From: Apus apus
Lineage: Eukaryota; Chordata; Aves; Apodiformes; Apodidae
Reading direction: 5' to 3'
DNA length: 64,000 nt
Assembly: GCF_020740795.1 (NCBI RefSeq)
Contig: NC_067295.1
Coordinates: 1,550,501 to 1,614,500 of the forward strand
The notes under the pieces were generated by a model, which saw nothing but the letters and a program-made list of their open reading frames with translations, was not told the DNA's origin and did no database searches. The translations under genes and the position numbers were made by a program. Shown here piece by piece: positions 11,960 to 25,400 of the stretch; within the stretch, counting starts at the first letter, position 1; every line of letters starts with the position of its first letter.

Positions 11960-12100
11960 GGCTGCAGAAATCGGTTTAATCTGAATTAACTAGTTTTCCC
12001 TTAATTAAAGATGGGGAAAACATTTAATTAGCCTCTAATATCTTATTAGTAACTTGTGTTTGTCTCTTTAATGAGCTAATTATGTGTTTTCAAGGGCCCT
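11960..12100. promoter_or_regulatory. Dense homeodomain-site cluster
   Basis: About 140 bases hold at least eight TAAT/ATTA cores: GAATTAACTAG, TTAATTAAAG, TTTAATTAGCC, CTAATATC, TATTAGTAAC, TTTAATGAGC and CTAATTATG. It lies about 0.8 kb beyond the HS3ST6 stop, in GC-rich surroundings. Confidence 0.4.
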
Positions 12101-13004
12101 CAGGCCCCGCGTTGTTTGCAAATATGCTTTGGCTGTGGTTTCTTCCATCCTGCTGCATCCCAAAGGTGACCATCCCACCAGATGTCCTGCCATTGCCTTC
12201 CCCTCCTCACTGCTGCTGCCTGGGGTGATGGAGGTGACAGGTACTGCTTCCCCTGGGATGCACAATGGGAACTGATCCCTTTCATCCCAGCTCCACTGTG
12301 GTTTTACACCTACACACGGTGCTTTGCCCTGCACAGCTCTCCTGGCTCCCACGTCCTGGCACCTCCTTTGTGCCCACTGGAGGTGACAAGTATTTTCTCT
12401 ACTGATGCTTCAGGCTACAGCTGAGGTTGAGCACGTTTGTCCCATTCAGCCCTTGGGGTCCTCTGGTCACTGGTGGGACAAATGGCATGTGCAGGGCTGG
12501 GTTTAGCATGATGTTGAAGTTCAATGCAAACAGTTGCCTCTTTCTGGGCAGGGAGCATCGTGGTGCTGGTCTGTGGAACATGGTCGTGTCTGTCTGTAGA
12601 ACATCATGATATCCATCTGTGGGGCATCACGGTGTCTATCCACGGGGCACTGTGGTATCAGTGGGCATGTGTGAGTGGCTCTGGAGACAGATGCAGATGC
12701 CACCACAGTGGTCAGAGCCTGGGGCTTTGTGGCCGGTGTTGAGAAGCCAGGATCCTGTGAGAGAACAGCGAGATGAAACCCGCCCTGCTTTTCTGCCAGT
12801 TGGAATCCCAGAGCCCTCTGAGGGATGTGGCCATCGCTAGGATGGGCTCAGCACCCTGTACCCGGCGCGGGGTCCCCTGGCCGTGTGTCCCCCCCCTGCA
12901 ACCCCCCGGGCCACCGACCCGCTGGGGGCTGGATGTCGAGCGGCTGGAGCCTCTTGTCACCCTCGCTGGCAGCTCCGCATGATGGACTGTGCTCTGCTTG
13001 TTTA

Positions 13005-13560
13005 GGTTTTGTTTCCAGCCACGACATTCGACCAAATTATTCTCGGCGAAGGGCTTTAAAGTTTCCCAAGTGCCTGTGAAAGCCTGGAAGCGCTGATAGT
13101 GATCCTATTTCTCAGCTGAGTGACTGCATTCAGCCCCAGCCGTATTGATATGCAAAACGTTAAGGGTCCCGGCTCTAAAGATGGTTTCTGTCTGCCCTGT
13201 GAAAGGGGGCCATACTTTTTTAAAGCCCGGGCCTTTCTCAAGCCTCACAATGCCATATAGACTATGCCATTTAAAGCATCTGAAGCGACCCAAAATGTAT
13301 TGAAAGCTCGCTTTGCAGACTCATTAAGGCTACTCAATAGGTTCTGGCAAATACCGTGCCAGGGCTGACCGCACGGATTAAGACTTTTGAAGTGTTACAC
13401 AAACCCCCTCCTTAAACTAATTGCTGCCCCGCAGCTCATGAGGTCAAGTATTTGTATTCATTGCCTCCGAGAGGAGCCACTTATGGGTCTGTCCAGGTGA
13501 AGTCTGCACTTCATTACACCAAGACAATAAAAAGACAAGACAATAAAAGCGGCTTTGGGT
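13005..13560. promoter_or_regulatory. Candidate long conserved non-coding element
   Basis: Over about 550 bases the sequence changes from GC-rich, purine-biased DNA to balanced, low-redundancy DNA with many distinct words (CGACATTCGACCAAATTATT, GCCGTATTGATATGCAAAA, CCATATAGACTATGCC, GACCGCACGGATTAAG). It includes an octamer-like ATGCAAA and several TTTAAAG/CTTTAAA cores. No frame encodes a recognisable protein. Confidence 0.42.
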
Positions 13561-16500
13561 AGGAAGGATGAAACCTCCCGGCTCTTGCTCTGAGCCTCAG
13601 CACAGGCTGGTGTCCGCCGTGGCAGCATTTTGGGTCATTTCTGCTGCTTTCAAGAGCCCCAGAAAAAGGATGTGCTTCCACCCCAAGCAGCTCGGTGCAG
13701 GGTGGTGTCTTAGCTGGTGGCTCTGCCAGGATCTGTGTGGAGTTGCTTCTTGGTCACCTGCAGCGTGTGGGACACAGTGCCCAATATCCCACTCGTGCTG
13801 TGTCCTGTGGTGTGGGTCCCTCCAGTGTCGGGGGGGTTCCTGCTGGAGCAGTGAGCTGGTGTGCAAGGGGAGGGCTGAGGTGTGAGAAGGGTGGGCATGG
13901 TTGGAGCAGCCATGGATGGCTTCAAATCATGGTATGTCCTTCACCAGGGTCAGGTGGGTTCCCTGCACTGGCAGGACGGGGATCCCACCAGGTGCCAATG
14001 CCAACTGTGTTTCTCATGTCTATCCAGAGGAGAAACCACTTCACTGGGTGCCCAGCACACCTCTTGTGCCACCTCCCGGAGAGCTGGGGGCTGCTGAGGA
14101 AAATAAACTTTGCCTCTTTGGTGTAGGTGCTTTGGTGGAGCTTATTCGGGGCTGGCTCTTTCCCTGGTAACAGGCAGCAGTCTCTTAGGGAAATCTAACC
14201 TGAAACCCCCTTTGCAGTTGCTTTTGTCACCATCAGTAGCAGCCCCTGGAGCTCAGCTCTGGGGGTCCTGCTGCTGGGCTCAGGCAGAGCTGGGGGGTCT
14301 CATCCAGTGGGACCTTGTGATGCTGCTGGGAAGTGGCACCACTGGGGACCACCAGCACCCACCAGCTGGCTGGGGCTCTGCTACTCTGCAGTCCCTGTGC
14401 AGGAGGTACCACAGAGTCAGGAACTGTTCAGAGACCCCAGCAAGCTCTGGCAGAGGCTCAGGGAGAGGCCTCACTCCTGCATCTTTCTGCACGAGACCTC
14501 TGGGAATAGTTATAAAAAGATGATGCTGAGCTGTGCTGGTGTCTGCCCTGTGCCTGCTATTGTGCACTGCTGGCTGGGCTGGCAGGGAACATCGTCCCAC
14601 ATCACGGCTGTTGTGACTTTTCCCCCTTTCTGGTGTCTCTCTCAGGCTGCTAAAAATCCAGAAACCTGGAAGTTGCTGGGAGAATGTGCTTGAAAAGTTG
14701 GGTGAGCAGCCAATGTCTCCCTGCTCCCCAGCATGTTGTGACACCTCCTTGGGGAAATATTTCTCCATGAGCTGCCACGGGTGGCTGTGGTGGCCACGTC
14801 TGCTTGCTCAGGGGATGATGGCAAGATGTCCCACACTGCCAGAGCTGCAGAAATGCTGCTGAGGCACCAGGTTATATATGGGAAGTGCCAGAGAGATGGA
14901 GCTCCAGCTTTGCTGCCAACTGTGAAATGAGGTTTTAATCCCTGTCTCAGTTAACCAAAGTTTCCATTTCTAACCCCATTTTTGTTTTGAAAATCCAACT
15001 ATCCAAAGTGGTGTGGTTCCTGTGCCCTGGGCCTCCCCCTCCAGAAGCCAGGAAGAACAGGGTTGCAAGAGCTTTCCAAAATTTGTAGTTACTCCTTTTT
15101 CTTTTGTACCAAATGTAGGAGGCAGATGGGAATGAATAAAAATAGTGGGGGGGATGTGTGGGGGGGAAGCCTCTAAAAGGAAGAAGTTACAATTTCCCTG
15201 CCTGTGCATAGGTCTGGAGGTGCAGGAGAGCAGCAGGGCTGGCTTGCAGTTACATATTTCATCTTGATGTACCCCAGGTGGGGCTCGTACAGCCGGGGTG
15301 TGGGGGCACCTGGGGGCTATAAATGTGGGAGGGTTAAAGGCTCCATCCTTCCTGCAGGATCCTCACCAGCTGTGGAGGGTGCAGAGGGTGTCCTGGCTCA
15401 GGGAGCAGGATCAGGCAGGTAAGGGGGGATGCTGGGGAGGTCAGGCATCCTTTGGGGGGGCTGTAGGGGCAGTGAGGTGTTTGGAGATGGAGCAGAGTGG
15501 TCACGCAGGGAGTGTGTGGGGGGGCTGGTGCAGCTCAAGCTTTTCAGTGTTGGTGCTTGGTGTCTCCAAGAGGAGCTTGGTCTGTCCTGTGGTGCAGCCC
15601 AGTGTTTGAGTGGTTGGCCTGGGGTCCCTAGTGCTTCTTGGGTGGACCATGGGGGTCCAGTGGCTCTGGGGGAGCAGAGCAGCATAGAGTGGAGAGCATT
15701 GCCTGCAAACCTCTGCCTTGTCCTCTGCTTGAGGATGTCCAGGGCCCTGATGCTTCTTGCCATAGGGTGTCCTCCCTTCCCTGCTGGCACAGGAGAGAGC
15801 TCCAGGGATATGGAGATATCCTCTGTGTCCCTTCGCTGTGTCCTGTTTTTCTGCACAGCCCCTGGCACCACGTGTGGCCCTTGTGCAGCATCCAGGGCTG
15901 CCAACTCCACTGCCTTCTGCTCTGGTTTGGATCTTGATGTGATCTCAAGACACAGAATAACCTCATGCCGTGTTCCCCAATAGCCAAGAAAATGCCCATG
16001 CCAAGGTTGCACCATGATTGCAACCAGGTGCCTGCCAGTGGCTTCTGAGCCATGTAGAGCATGGGCTGGATCCCAGATGTGGGCACAAATAAGGGCCATC
16101 AGGTGTAGGCAGCTCTGGGGTACCTGAATGTGATGAAGACAATGGAGAACACTGTGATTGCATCTAACCCTGGGGTGAGCTGGGCTGAGTCATCTGAGCC
16201 CTGATGGTGGGTGAGGTGATTCACTGGTTTAACTGGAGCTGGGGTGAGCACAGCCCGTGTGCTCAGCACCTCTGGAAGCCTGTGGAGCAGGCAGTGAGAT
16301 GCTTTTAGGGAAATGTTTTGAGCAGGGCCTGGCTGCTGGAGGCACAGCCGGGACAGCGCTGGCAGATGCCAGTGGGAAAGGAAGTGCAAGGGATGGAGGG
16401 GAGTGGGGGAGAGGCAGGGGAACTGGGGACTGCTTCTGGTGGGGATGGGAAGGGTAAGACTCAGCCTTTAATTAAGGGTCTTTAAAGTGTTTTCCCAGCT

Positions 16501-19500
16501 GGGTAACATTGCCTGGCCATCTTGGAGTGGTTTAGAAGCAATGCTCTTCGGGAAGGGGTCCCCTTCCTGTTGGCTCTGTGTGTGGGTGATGGGCCCACAC
16601 CTCACTGCCCCCACTCTTCTGGAGAATAAACAGGGTCATGATAGCATAGAGAGGATGGGGAGCCCTCTGCACTCACACAGAGAAGGAGCAGGTTTCTCTG
16701 ACCAGGTTGCAACATTTAAGAATCTTTAACAACAGCTTCTGCAGCACCCAGATGGTTTGTGGGGGAAGAGTGCTGATGGCACCATCAGGTGCCAGGCTGG
16801 GGGGCCAGCATGGCCTGGCACCCACCACACAAAAGCTGGATTGGGAGTGCCAGGTCTGGCTCTGCATGGATATTGGGTGCTGGGAACCAGTCCTGGGGCT
16901 GTGGCTGCGTGGTGGGGAGGTCTGGGGACTGGTACAGGAGGGCGAAGCTACACCTAACTTTGCTTTGCACGTAAACCTGCACTGAGGTGTTTATGCAGGA
17001 CTTGTTCTGCCTCTTTAAGCTTCATCCATTCACCCAAATCTTCCCAGAGCTTTTCCATTCTCCACTCCACACACCACAGCCAGAATGGCCTTGTACAAAA
17101 GCCCTCTTGGAGGTGAAAGCAGAGATGTCCACTGGCCACGAGGGTGGTACAGGTGTGCTGTGATGAGCTGTCCCCATGTCACTGGGAGAGGTATCAGTGT
17201 CCTGAGAGGGAGGAGAGGGCCCCATTAACCAGCAGGACATCGAGGTGCTCTGCAGGGGACAGGGGTGTGGGCAGTGGGTGCTGTGTCACCCTTCCTCACC
17301 AAGGCTGGAGCTGCCTGTGAGGTCCTGCAGCAGGTTTGATGATGGAAGGCACTGGAAATGATGGAGGGCACTGCAGCTGGATGCTGCTGAACATAGAGGT
17401 TATTGCCCCTGCTCTCCTGTGGGCTGGGCTTTTCCAGCACTTCCAGGCTCAGCAGAAACCTGTGGGTGCCAAAGGGAGCATGCTGCCTGCAGCAGAGCTG
17501 CCTGTGTTTGAAAGTTTAGTGTGTGTCTCTGGAAACTCTATCCTGTCTGTAGAAGTGAGTGCACACTGACAGCCAGCCCCTGTCTGGGGCTTTTCTGCTC
17601 CTGTCGAGGTGTCAGCCAGAAGCTGGGCTTGCAGAGGAGGATGTGATGCAGAGTAGGTTTCAGGGTGTTTTGCTCAGGAAGGGAAAAATCCCCCTTTTCC
17701 AGCCAAACATCCCCAGACTGCTGGAGCTCTGCTGGTCCCTTTGTCAAAGCTGTGGCTGTGATGGGGCAGCTGAGCACCATCCTCCTCCTCGGTGCACCCT
17801 GGCCTTGCTGCAGTGTTACCAGCTTGAGGCTCCCCACTCTGTCCCCTCCATCAACATGGCTGGTGTTGGGGGTCCCTCTGCTTCTGTGGAGCTCTTTTAT
17901 CTCTGGAAAAAAATCACAACAATTGCTGAAAAGCGACTTTAATAGTGTAATACTGGAGAGGGCTGGGGCACAGCCAGGGCTCCCGAGCATGGAATCACAG
18001 TTACCATTCAGGGCTGCAGAAGCAGGGGAAAAAAACCCCAAATCAGCAATTTCTGGGCTTGGCCAACGTGTGATGCACTGTGCTCTGGTGAGGGGGGACA
18101 GGCTGGCCCCGAGGCTGCCACAGCACCCACTCCTATCGCCTGTAGGACAGATCTTGGGGTTATTTAGACCAGTCTGAGTCAGTTGTGGAGCTGTTCGTGG
18201 AGGATGTGATCCTGGTGCAGTCTGCCCGGGAACTGGCACCAGGGAAGGGCACAACCAGGCAGGAAAATGTGGGCACGGGCTGAAGTGCTGCCCGGAGCCA
18301 GCGCCGGAGCCGGCAGGAAGCGCTCCAGCCCGGGGAGGCTTCGCAATAATTTCCACTTTCTGTAATTTTTCTCAGGAGGGGAAGAAAGGCAGGCCTGAAA
18401 TAATTACCCACACAAGCAGTCATTGAAATGTTCTTTACTGCGAGCACTGATCACTTACTGTATTTAACAAGACAATTTTGGCTCTCGGTGCATAAAAGCA
18501 TGCAATGATTAAAGCTCTTGTTTTCAGGATCCGTGAGCCAAAGCACAAAAGTCTGTCTCCAGATCCAAGTCTGAGCTTGGCAACCAGCTCCTACCCAGGG
18601 AGGGAGCCAAGGTGAAGTGGCTGTGCTCTCTATATGTGGGACTTGGGGTGCTGGAGTGGGTGCTGGTCACCCCACCCTGCCAATTATGGGTGTACGGGGG
18701 CATCTCCAGCTGTGGGGACTTGCACCCTCAGCCCTGGCAAACCCTCAGCTGGGGTGGTTTGGAGGAGGTGGGAAGATGTTGCAGCTCCTTGGGACTGTGA
18801 AAGGTTCCTCGGTGGTGGAAAGGGGCAGGTGCTGAGCTCGAGGGCAGCTGAGGAAATGGGGCCAATGGGTGTCTGCTGCCATCCCCCTCTGTGCCTGTGG
18901 AGCAAGGGGATGTTTGGGGGGAGAGCCTGAGGAAGCAAAGGGCCCTGGTGTACATGGGCAGCAAGGGGGCTTGGCTGGAGGCAGAGCTATCTGACAGCTT
19001 ATCCTGCCTGGAGCTGGGGATCCCATTTGGTCTCTAGTGTCCCAGACTGTGCTCATCCCCTGGTGGGGCAGTGACTGTCTAAATTGGAAGGAGCTGTCCC
19101 CTGGTGAGAGGCTCTCAGGGTATCACGCTTGCCCCAGGGTAAAAATTAGCAGAGCAGATGAAAGCCCCTTGTTGTGCTGTGTCCTGCCCTGCTCTGGAAT
19201 GCTGCCCCAAGATGAACCGGGCCCAGCAGGGCCAGAGCTTGCAGCACTGCTGGGGACACCAGGCAGCAGAGGGGGGGGATGCTGCAAGGTGCAGGGCCCC
19301 TGTCTTAGCAGAGGACATGGGGACACTGTGGGTGCCACCAAAGGTGCTGCAGCTGCTGTGTGCAGCATCACCCAGGCAGGCAGCACCTGTGCATCAAATC
19401 CACTCCTGACCAGCAGGTTTGCACAGCTCCACTGCTCCCTGGTAACCCACTCTGGTCCCTCATGGGGAACCTTCTCCAAGATGGGCCTCATGGCTGAGGC

Positions 19501-20879
19501 ACCAGTCTGATGCAAGTTTATTTCCTCTGGAGTTTTATTTTTTTTCCAGCAAAGCCAAGAGGAGTTGCCTGTGAATGCCCTTTGGGGCAGTCCCGCACAT
19601 ACCACACGGAGCTGAGGGTCTCTCCTAAGCCCCAGCTGTGTTTAAGGAGCATCCCCTGTGGGGATGGGCAGCTGTGGGAAACTCAGAGCAGCGTCTGCTT
19701 CAGCATGTCCCCTTCTGAGGTCCCTATTTTACCCTGAGACTCTTGAGGCTGCCAATGGGATGGGATGCAGGGGTCAGTGGTGGAATGGCTTGGTGTGTGT
19801 CCCATGGAGTCTGTGTTGGTATCACATTGTGTGTTGGGTTGCTGGGAAAGCTGGTGTTAGTGGGATGGGCTCATCCCAGCATGGACAGGCAACTCCAGCA
19901 ATGCTGGTGGCAGTAGGAGCTGGGCATGAATTTGAGCCTATGAGACTGGCTTCTTGCTGGCATAAATCAACTTCACTTGGTTCAGTGTGGCTGCATGATT
20001 GAGACCAGGTCAAGATCTGATTCAGATCTTCCTCCTTTGCTTGTTAAGCTCCTGTCCTTGAGGACTGTGTTGGTTCACCTCTGAGCTAAGATAAATGAGT
20101 CCCAGTGTAGCAACACTAAATCTGTCCAGCCTAGAGCTTGGCCCTCCTGGGTCTCTCTCCTTGCTGCAGGACAGGGAGGGCTTCCAGGGAAATACTTGGG
20201 ACAGCTGAGAGAGGCAGTTCTGCATGGACAGCATTATGCAGAGTTCCCTGTTGCCTTTTCCCTGGAAGAAGTGCAAGAATTCAGGCTCTGAATAAATTCC
20301 ACAGACATTAACTACGCTAATCAAGCAACTGCTTATACACAGGGCTGTTCTGTACTGCTTTCCTCTCCCCCCAAGCACAGTCAAAGCAAACAACAACAAC
20401 AAAAAAAGAGATCCTTACAGAGAGCTTTTAATTCTAGCAGTGGCCTCCTGGCTCTCCTGGTGCTGAGGGTGCTGTGGGGATCCAGCTCCCTCTGTGGCTG
20501 CCTGCCCCTTGGGTGCCTCTGCTCCAGCTTGGATGCAGCCAGGCTGTTGCTTCGTGTCTGTCACTGTCCTGGTGTTAACTGGGAGCATCCCACAGTGGGC
20601 ACAGGGCTGCATCCTGTGTCCCCAGGGATGTCCCCACAGCACTGGCCATCCTGGCTGGCAGCCCTGTGCCAGCTCAGGGTGCAGCTGCCACTGAGACCCA
20701 CCTGAGAGCTGCACAGGCTCTCTTGGCTTCGTTTTGGATGAAAAAGAGCATTTTATGTGTGGCTCAGTCAGCTCTGTGCTGCTGGTGCAATCCTGCCAGC
20801 CCTGGCAGGGATGAGCACCAGGCCCTGGCAGATGGGCAGCCTTCCTTGTGTCCTCTGCTCGCTTGGATGAGTTGTGTTG

Positions 20880-21060
20880 TTGGAATTATTTACTGCACTG
20901 ATCAATAAACGCTACAGGCAGTGGGCTGTATTTCAGGGAGGCAATGCTACACACATGCCTGCTGCTGTATTTCAAGAGCATAAATAACATTGGGGCATCA
21001 GCAGAAATTAAAACTGAACAGATATAACTTGGAATGATTTACAGCCAGACTTTTTCAGCA
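20880..21060. promoter_or_regulatory. Candidate conserved non-coding element
   Basis: The block contains GGAATTATTTACTGCAC, GATCAATAAACGC and GCATAAATAACATT, which are HOX- and forkhead-like cores, in a complex AT-rich island. Confidence 0.27.
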
Positions 21061-21974
21061 TGAGGGGGAAGGAAAGAAACAATGGCTTCAGATGACACTC
21101 CAGGCCTGTGCCCTTGCCCTAGTCAAGCCCTTCTCCTGCCTCTCCTGGGATGCTAGGTTGGCTGCCCGTGGCTCTGGCTTTGCTGCAGCCAAGGCGATAC
21201 TGGCTGGTTCCCACAGGCATGGGTGATCCACCTGCTTTCCCCACGTCCCCTCACATGTGGGGACACAGTCCCAAGTTGGCTGCTGCCACGTGCAATTCAA
21301 GAGCCACCCTTGGCACGTCCCACCTGCCATCAGCCAGTCCCAGCACTGGCAACACCGGCCTTCATTTTGCTGGTGAGCACGTAACCTGGCAGGTGTGCTG
21401 CAGTGGCTGGGCTGGTTGCTCTCCTTAAAAAATGCAATCTAGACCTAATCAGATGAAAACAAATTATAACAAACTGAGGGGTTATCCAGTGCAAGCCCCC
21501 CAGGGCGGGCAGCCAGTGCTGGATCCCCCTTCCCTCTGGCAGCGTCGAAGCGTTTTCCCGCATCGGTGCTGCAGACGCTCCCCATAAATCAGCAGAGGTA
21601 GGAGCACATTTGCTCTCCCCTCTTTGAAGAGGCGTCAGATCTCCGAACAGAGGCTTCTTGCTGGGTGATCCTCTGGGGCTGGTTCTCATTTCCTTGTAGG
21701 AGGTGGGTCTGCAGCCCATTCCGTGCATTTGGGAAGGCTTGGGGCGGGGGGAAGGGGAAGGAAAACGAGTGACTTTGCTGCTTTGACAAAAAGAAGAAAA
21801 GCCTTGACACCACAAGCACTGTGCACCATGAATGTCCTGCTGACAACTATTTGCCAGGAAGATGCACATATTGGTTTTGCAGCAACTGCAGATGGCAGGG
21901 CTGGGGCTGTGGGGGTGCTGGAAGGCTCCCTAGGGTGACCCAGGCTCTCTGCTAGCCTTGGGTTGGGCTGCAGT

Positions 21975-22400
21975 GTGTCCAGAGAAGGAAGGGTCTGGGG
22001 CACAAGTCTTCTGAGGGAGCTGAGGGTGTTCAGCCTGAAGAAAAGGAGGTGGAGGGGAGACCTCATCCCACTCTGCAACTGCCTGAGAGGAGGTTGGAGC
22101 TGGTGGGGGGGGTCAGTCTCTTCTCCCAGGTAACAAGTGGCAGGATGAGAGGAAACTGCCTCAAGTTGTGTCAGGGAGGTTTAGATTGGATCTTGGGAAC
22201 AATTTCTTCCCCAAAGGGTTGCTGGGCCCTGGCACAGGCTGACCAGGGTGGTGGTGGAGTTACCATCCCTGGAGGGATTTCAATACCATGTAGGTGTGGT
22301 GCTGAGGGACATGGGTTAGTGGTGGCCTTGGCAGGGCTCGGTTAGTGGTTGGACCGGATGATCTTGAAGATCTTTTCCAACCAAAGCAATTGATTCTGAT
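21975..22400 (+). mobile_element. CR1 LINE, truncated and diverged 3' end
   Basis: The block starts with a CAGAGAAGGA-like segment, has GTTCAGCCTGAAGAAAAGG, then the 3' UTR-like sequence with ACCATCCCTGGAGGGATTTC and GGATGATCTTGAAGATC, and ends CCAACCAAAGCAATTGATTCT. It differs clearly from the 7.6 kb and 30.4 kb copies, so it belongs to another, probably older subfamily. Confidence 0.8.
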
Positions 22401-25400
22401 CCTGCCTAGGTGCCTAGCAGGCCTGACCCTGGCTGGGTTAATTTAAGCCCATGTGACTTTAGGTACCACTGGGGCTTTTGCCCCTCTGGTGTCACTGCTG
22501 GCTTTGCCATATGCCCAGACCCTATGAGGAGGGTGATGGCACCGAGGGCTGTGCTGGAGGTGGGGGGAAGCAGCTTGTGAGGGATGTGAGAAGTGGTCCC
22601 CATCAGCTGCTGGCAGCTCTGAAGTGCTGTGCTCAGCATCTTCACACACCTTTGTGAAAAGTCAGCCCCTCTTACAGATCTTTGCTAGAAGCTGCACATG
22701 TGGCTCCTGGGGAGAGGGGATAGTGAAGGACGGAGACAGAGCAGGATGTGTGGGACCCTGGATGGGCAGTTGCTGCTCTCTGCTAGGGGGCTCAGCCAAG
22801 GTCCCCACAGTGCCTGGAGGGTCCTCATGGCTGGTGCAGCTGGCACTGGGGCTGGTGAGGGCCCTGTGCCATGTCTGTGCTGTGGCAAGGGGCTGCTTGC
22901 TGTGGTCACTGCTGTCAGCCCTTGGGAAGAGCCTCCAGGAGCACCCAGCCTTGGGCTGCACTGACTGCCAGGCAGATGGGGATGAAGGATGGCACTGGGG
23001 AAGGGCAGCAGCTGTGGCTGAAGGGGATGGCACCTTCCTTTGTGTGTTTCAGTGGAAGAAAAGCTGCCAAGGTGAGGCACTGAGAACCCCCAGCTTCTGG
23101 GGGCAAGCTGCAAGGGAGGTCAACGTGAAGGGAGGTTTCCTGTTCAGCTCTGCCCAGTTTTGACTGTCTTGGAGCAAGGCTGTTGATGCATGACAGCTGA
23201 TGGTGGTGCAAGGCATCCATCTCAGTACCCAGCCCCTCTTCTACCCCTCCAAAAGCTCTCCTGTGTGGGCATTAACTGGGAAGAGCTACCAGGGATGGGT
23301 CTGCACAAGCTTAAGCTCTGTGTTAGGGCCAGGTTGCCTGAAGAGGAGCATAAGAAGCTTTTCCAACTAGTCCATCACCTCTGTGGCAGCCTTGGGATGG
23401 GCTAGGCCTCCAAGGAGCTGGGCACTAAGGACAGACACCCTTTGGACATGCCATGGGAGACATCTTCACCTGGGAATGGCTCAGGTGCTGCACCAGGAGA
23501 GCATTGCTGGCAGCAGCCAGCACTGCCACAGTCATACAGGCAGCCACAGCAGGAAGAAGAAACTCTCTGAAAAAAAATTTTAAGGAATTTATCTGGCAGT
23601 CTTTGAAAGGTAATGGCAACATGAAGGTTGAGCTTGGAACATTTCTGCCTCACTGGGCCATTTCCACCGAGGAGCTGGCAGCAGGCAAGCTGCTGAGTGA
23701 GGAGTCAGCATTGCCATATGGAGCTCTGCTCTGGCTGCTTGCTAAAGAAAAAATTGTCCAGGGCCAGGACTTGGCAGCCCTTCCCCACAGAGACCACTTG
23801 TGTGAATAAATGCTGCTCAGCGGCGTTACTACAGGCCCTGGCCTGCGTTCATAAAGAGGAACTGCATTCTGGCCTGGGTTCAGCACAGCACTCACACATG
23901 TGCTCGTGGAGCACACGAGAGGTCCCAGTGACTCCCTGGGAGAAATTTTCTGCTTAAACACACTCTGTGCTGGGGCTGCGCTTCCGTCTGACATGACTTT
24001 TGTGCCTTCAGTCTCCCTTGGCTTTCCCAGCGGAGGCAGCCTCTGTGTCAGTGAAGCTTGGGCTCCTTCTGTGTCTCCATGGAGTCTTCTGGGAAAGAAG
24101 CCTTATATTAGGGGAGCTGGGGCTTTGCTGCAGAAGGCTGAAGCAGGCTGGCAGGGAGACCTTCTTGGTGGTGTTCAGGGCAGGGAAGAGGGAGGAAGAA
24201 ATTCACTACATTGTAAAACTGGGAATTTAAGAGGGATAAAGAAAAAAAACCCCAACCAAAAGCATATGTTGGTGTTATGCAGAAGTAGGCTGTAGGAGTT
24301 ACTAGCCACAAGGTCCTCCAGAATCTGAGCTCAAAAGGTGAGGTGGGCAAAGCATGAGGAGCAGTTAATGAAGTCATCCCTGTTGCTATTTTGATAGGAG
24401 ATGCTTAGGAAGGGAATCAAGCCTGAAGACTGCAGATCAGAAATCCATCACTTGCATCCCAGCCTGGTTCTCTGCAACCTCCCTGAAGCCACGGAGTTAT
24501 CCATGAGACACAAGATCCTGAGTCAGATGGGCTTTCATCTGCACAGCCCTGGCTGCTCCTCTGTTTCTGCCCTCATCTTTAATCTAACCCCACCAACAGC
24601 AGCAGAGTTCCATCAGGGACATGTTTGCTCTCCAGTATTTACACCCTGAAGTGTTGGCTCCTCTCACAGACAGGTAGTTCAGTAGGTTAATGAGCCACGT
24701 GAGTTGGGACAGGAATCATAGGGGTGAGCTCCAGAAAAGGAAACACTGGTGTAGAGCAAGGCAAGAACAAATCCAAAAGAATAGAAGGGGCTCTTGTTGG
24801 ATACGAAGCGCCCTGCCAAGCCGGTGAATCTGGATGTAGTTAGAGAGGTGCACAGAACACAGAAGAAGTCTGTAATATTTTATTCCAGGGATATATATTT
24901 CCGGGACAAGTTGTTAGGTTGACCTCTAGTGTTCGTTTTCTTCAGGGAAAATTTCTTGATAAAGTCCCGTTTTGCACAGGTCTCCCTGAGCCCTGAACAG
25001 GCTTTAGGGGGAGGTTTTGTTTTCCTAATGGATCAAACTTTTAAAGTGTCAGTGTCAGTCTGCAGGAATTTTCTAACGAGCTGGCTGACAGGCAGCCAGG
25101 CGTGCCCTGGAAATGTTGACACACGATTACCTAGGAAGGGGCTGGATGAGGTCCTGGCTCTGGGAGGCAATGGAAGGGTTGCTCAGCCAGGAGATCAAAG
25201 GTCTATTTTTGCTGGAAAATCTAGTTTGGATGAGTCGCTGGGATTTCACTGGTGCTCTGTTCACTGAATTCTGTGGTGGGGGGAAAAAATGTTATTTATT
25301 CTGAGATCCCAGTTTTCTTTGACAGCCACCCCCATCTGTCTGGAAGAATTACATCCTGCATTTTGCTCCCTATGAGCTGTTCATGCAGGGATTGAGTTTT

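Noticed and set aside
15398-16099. A 233-codon minus-strand frame
   Set aside because: It resembles no known protein, and overlapping frames of similar length occur on the other strand.
17538-18356. A 272-codon minus-strand frame
   Set aside because: Its length is unremarkable for GC-rich DNA; no family, no splice context and no promoter are visible.
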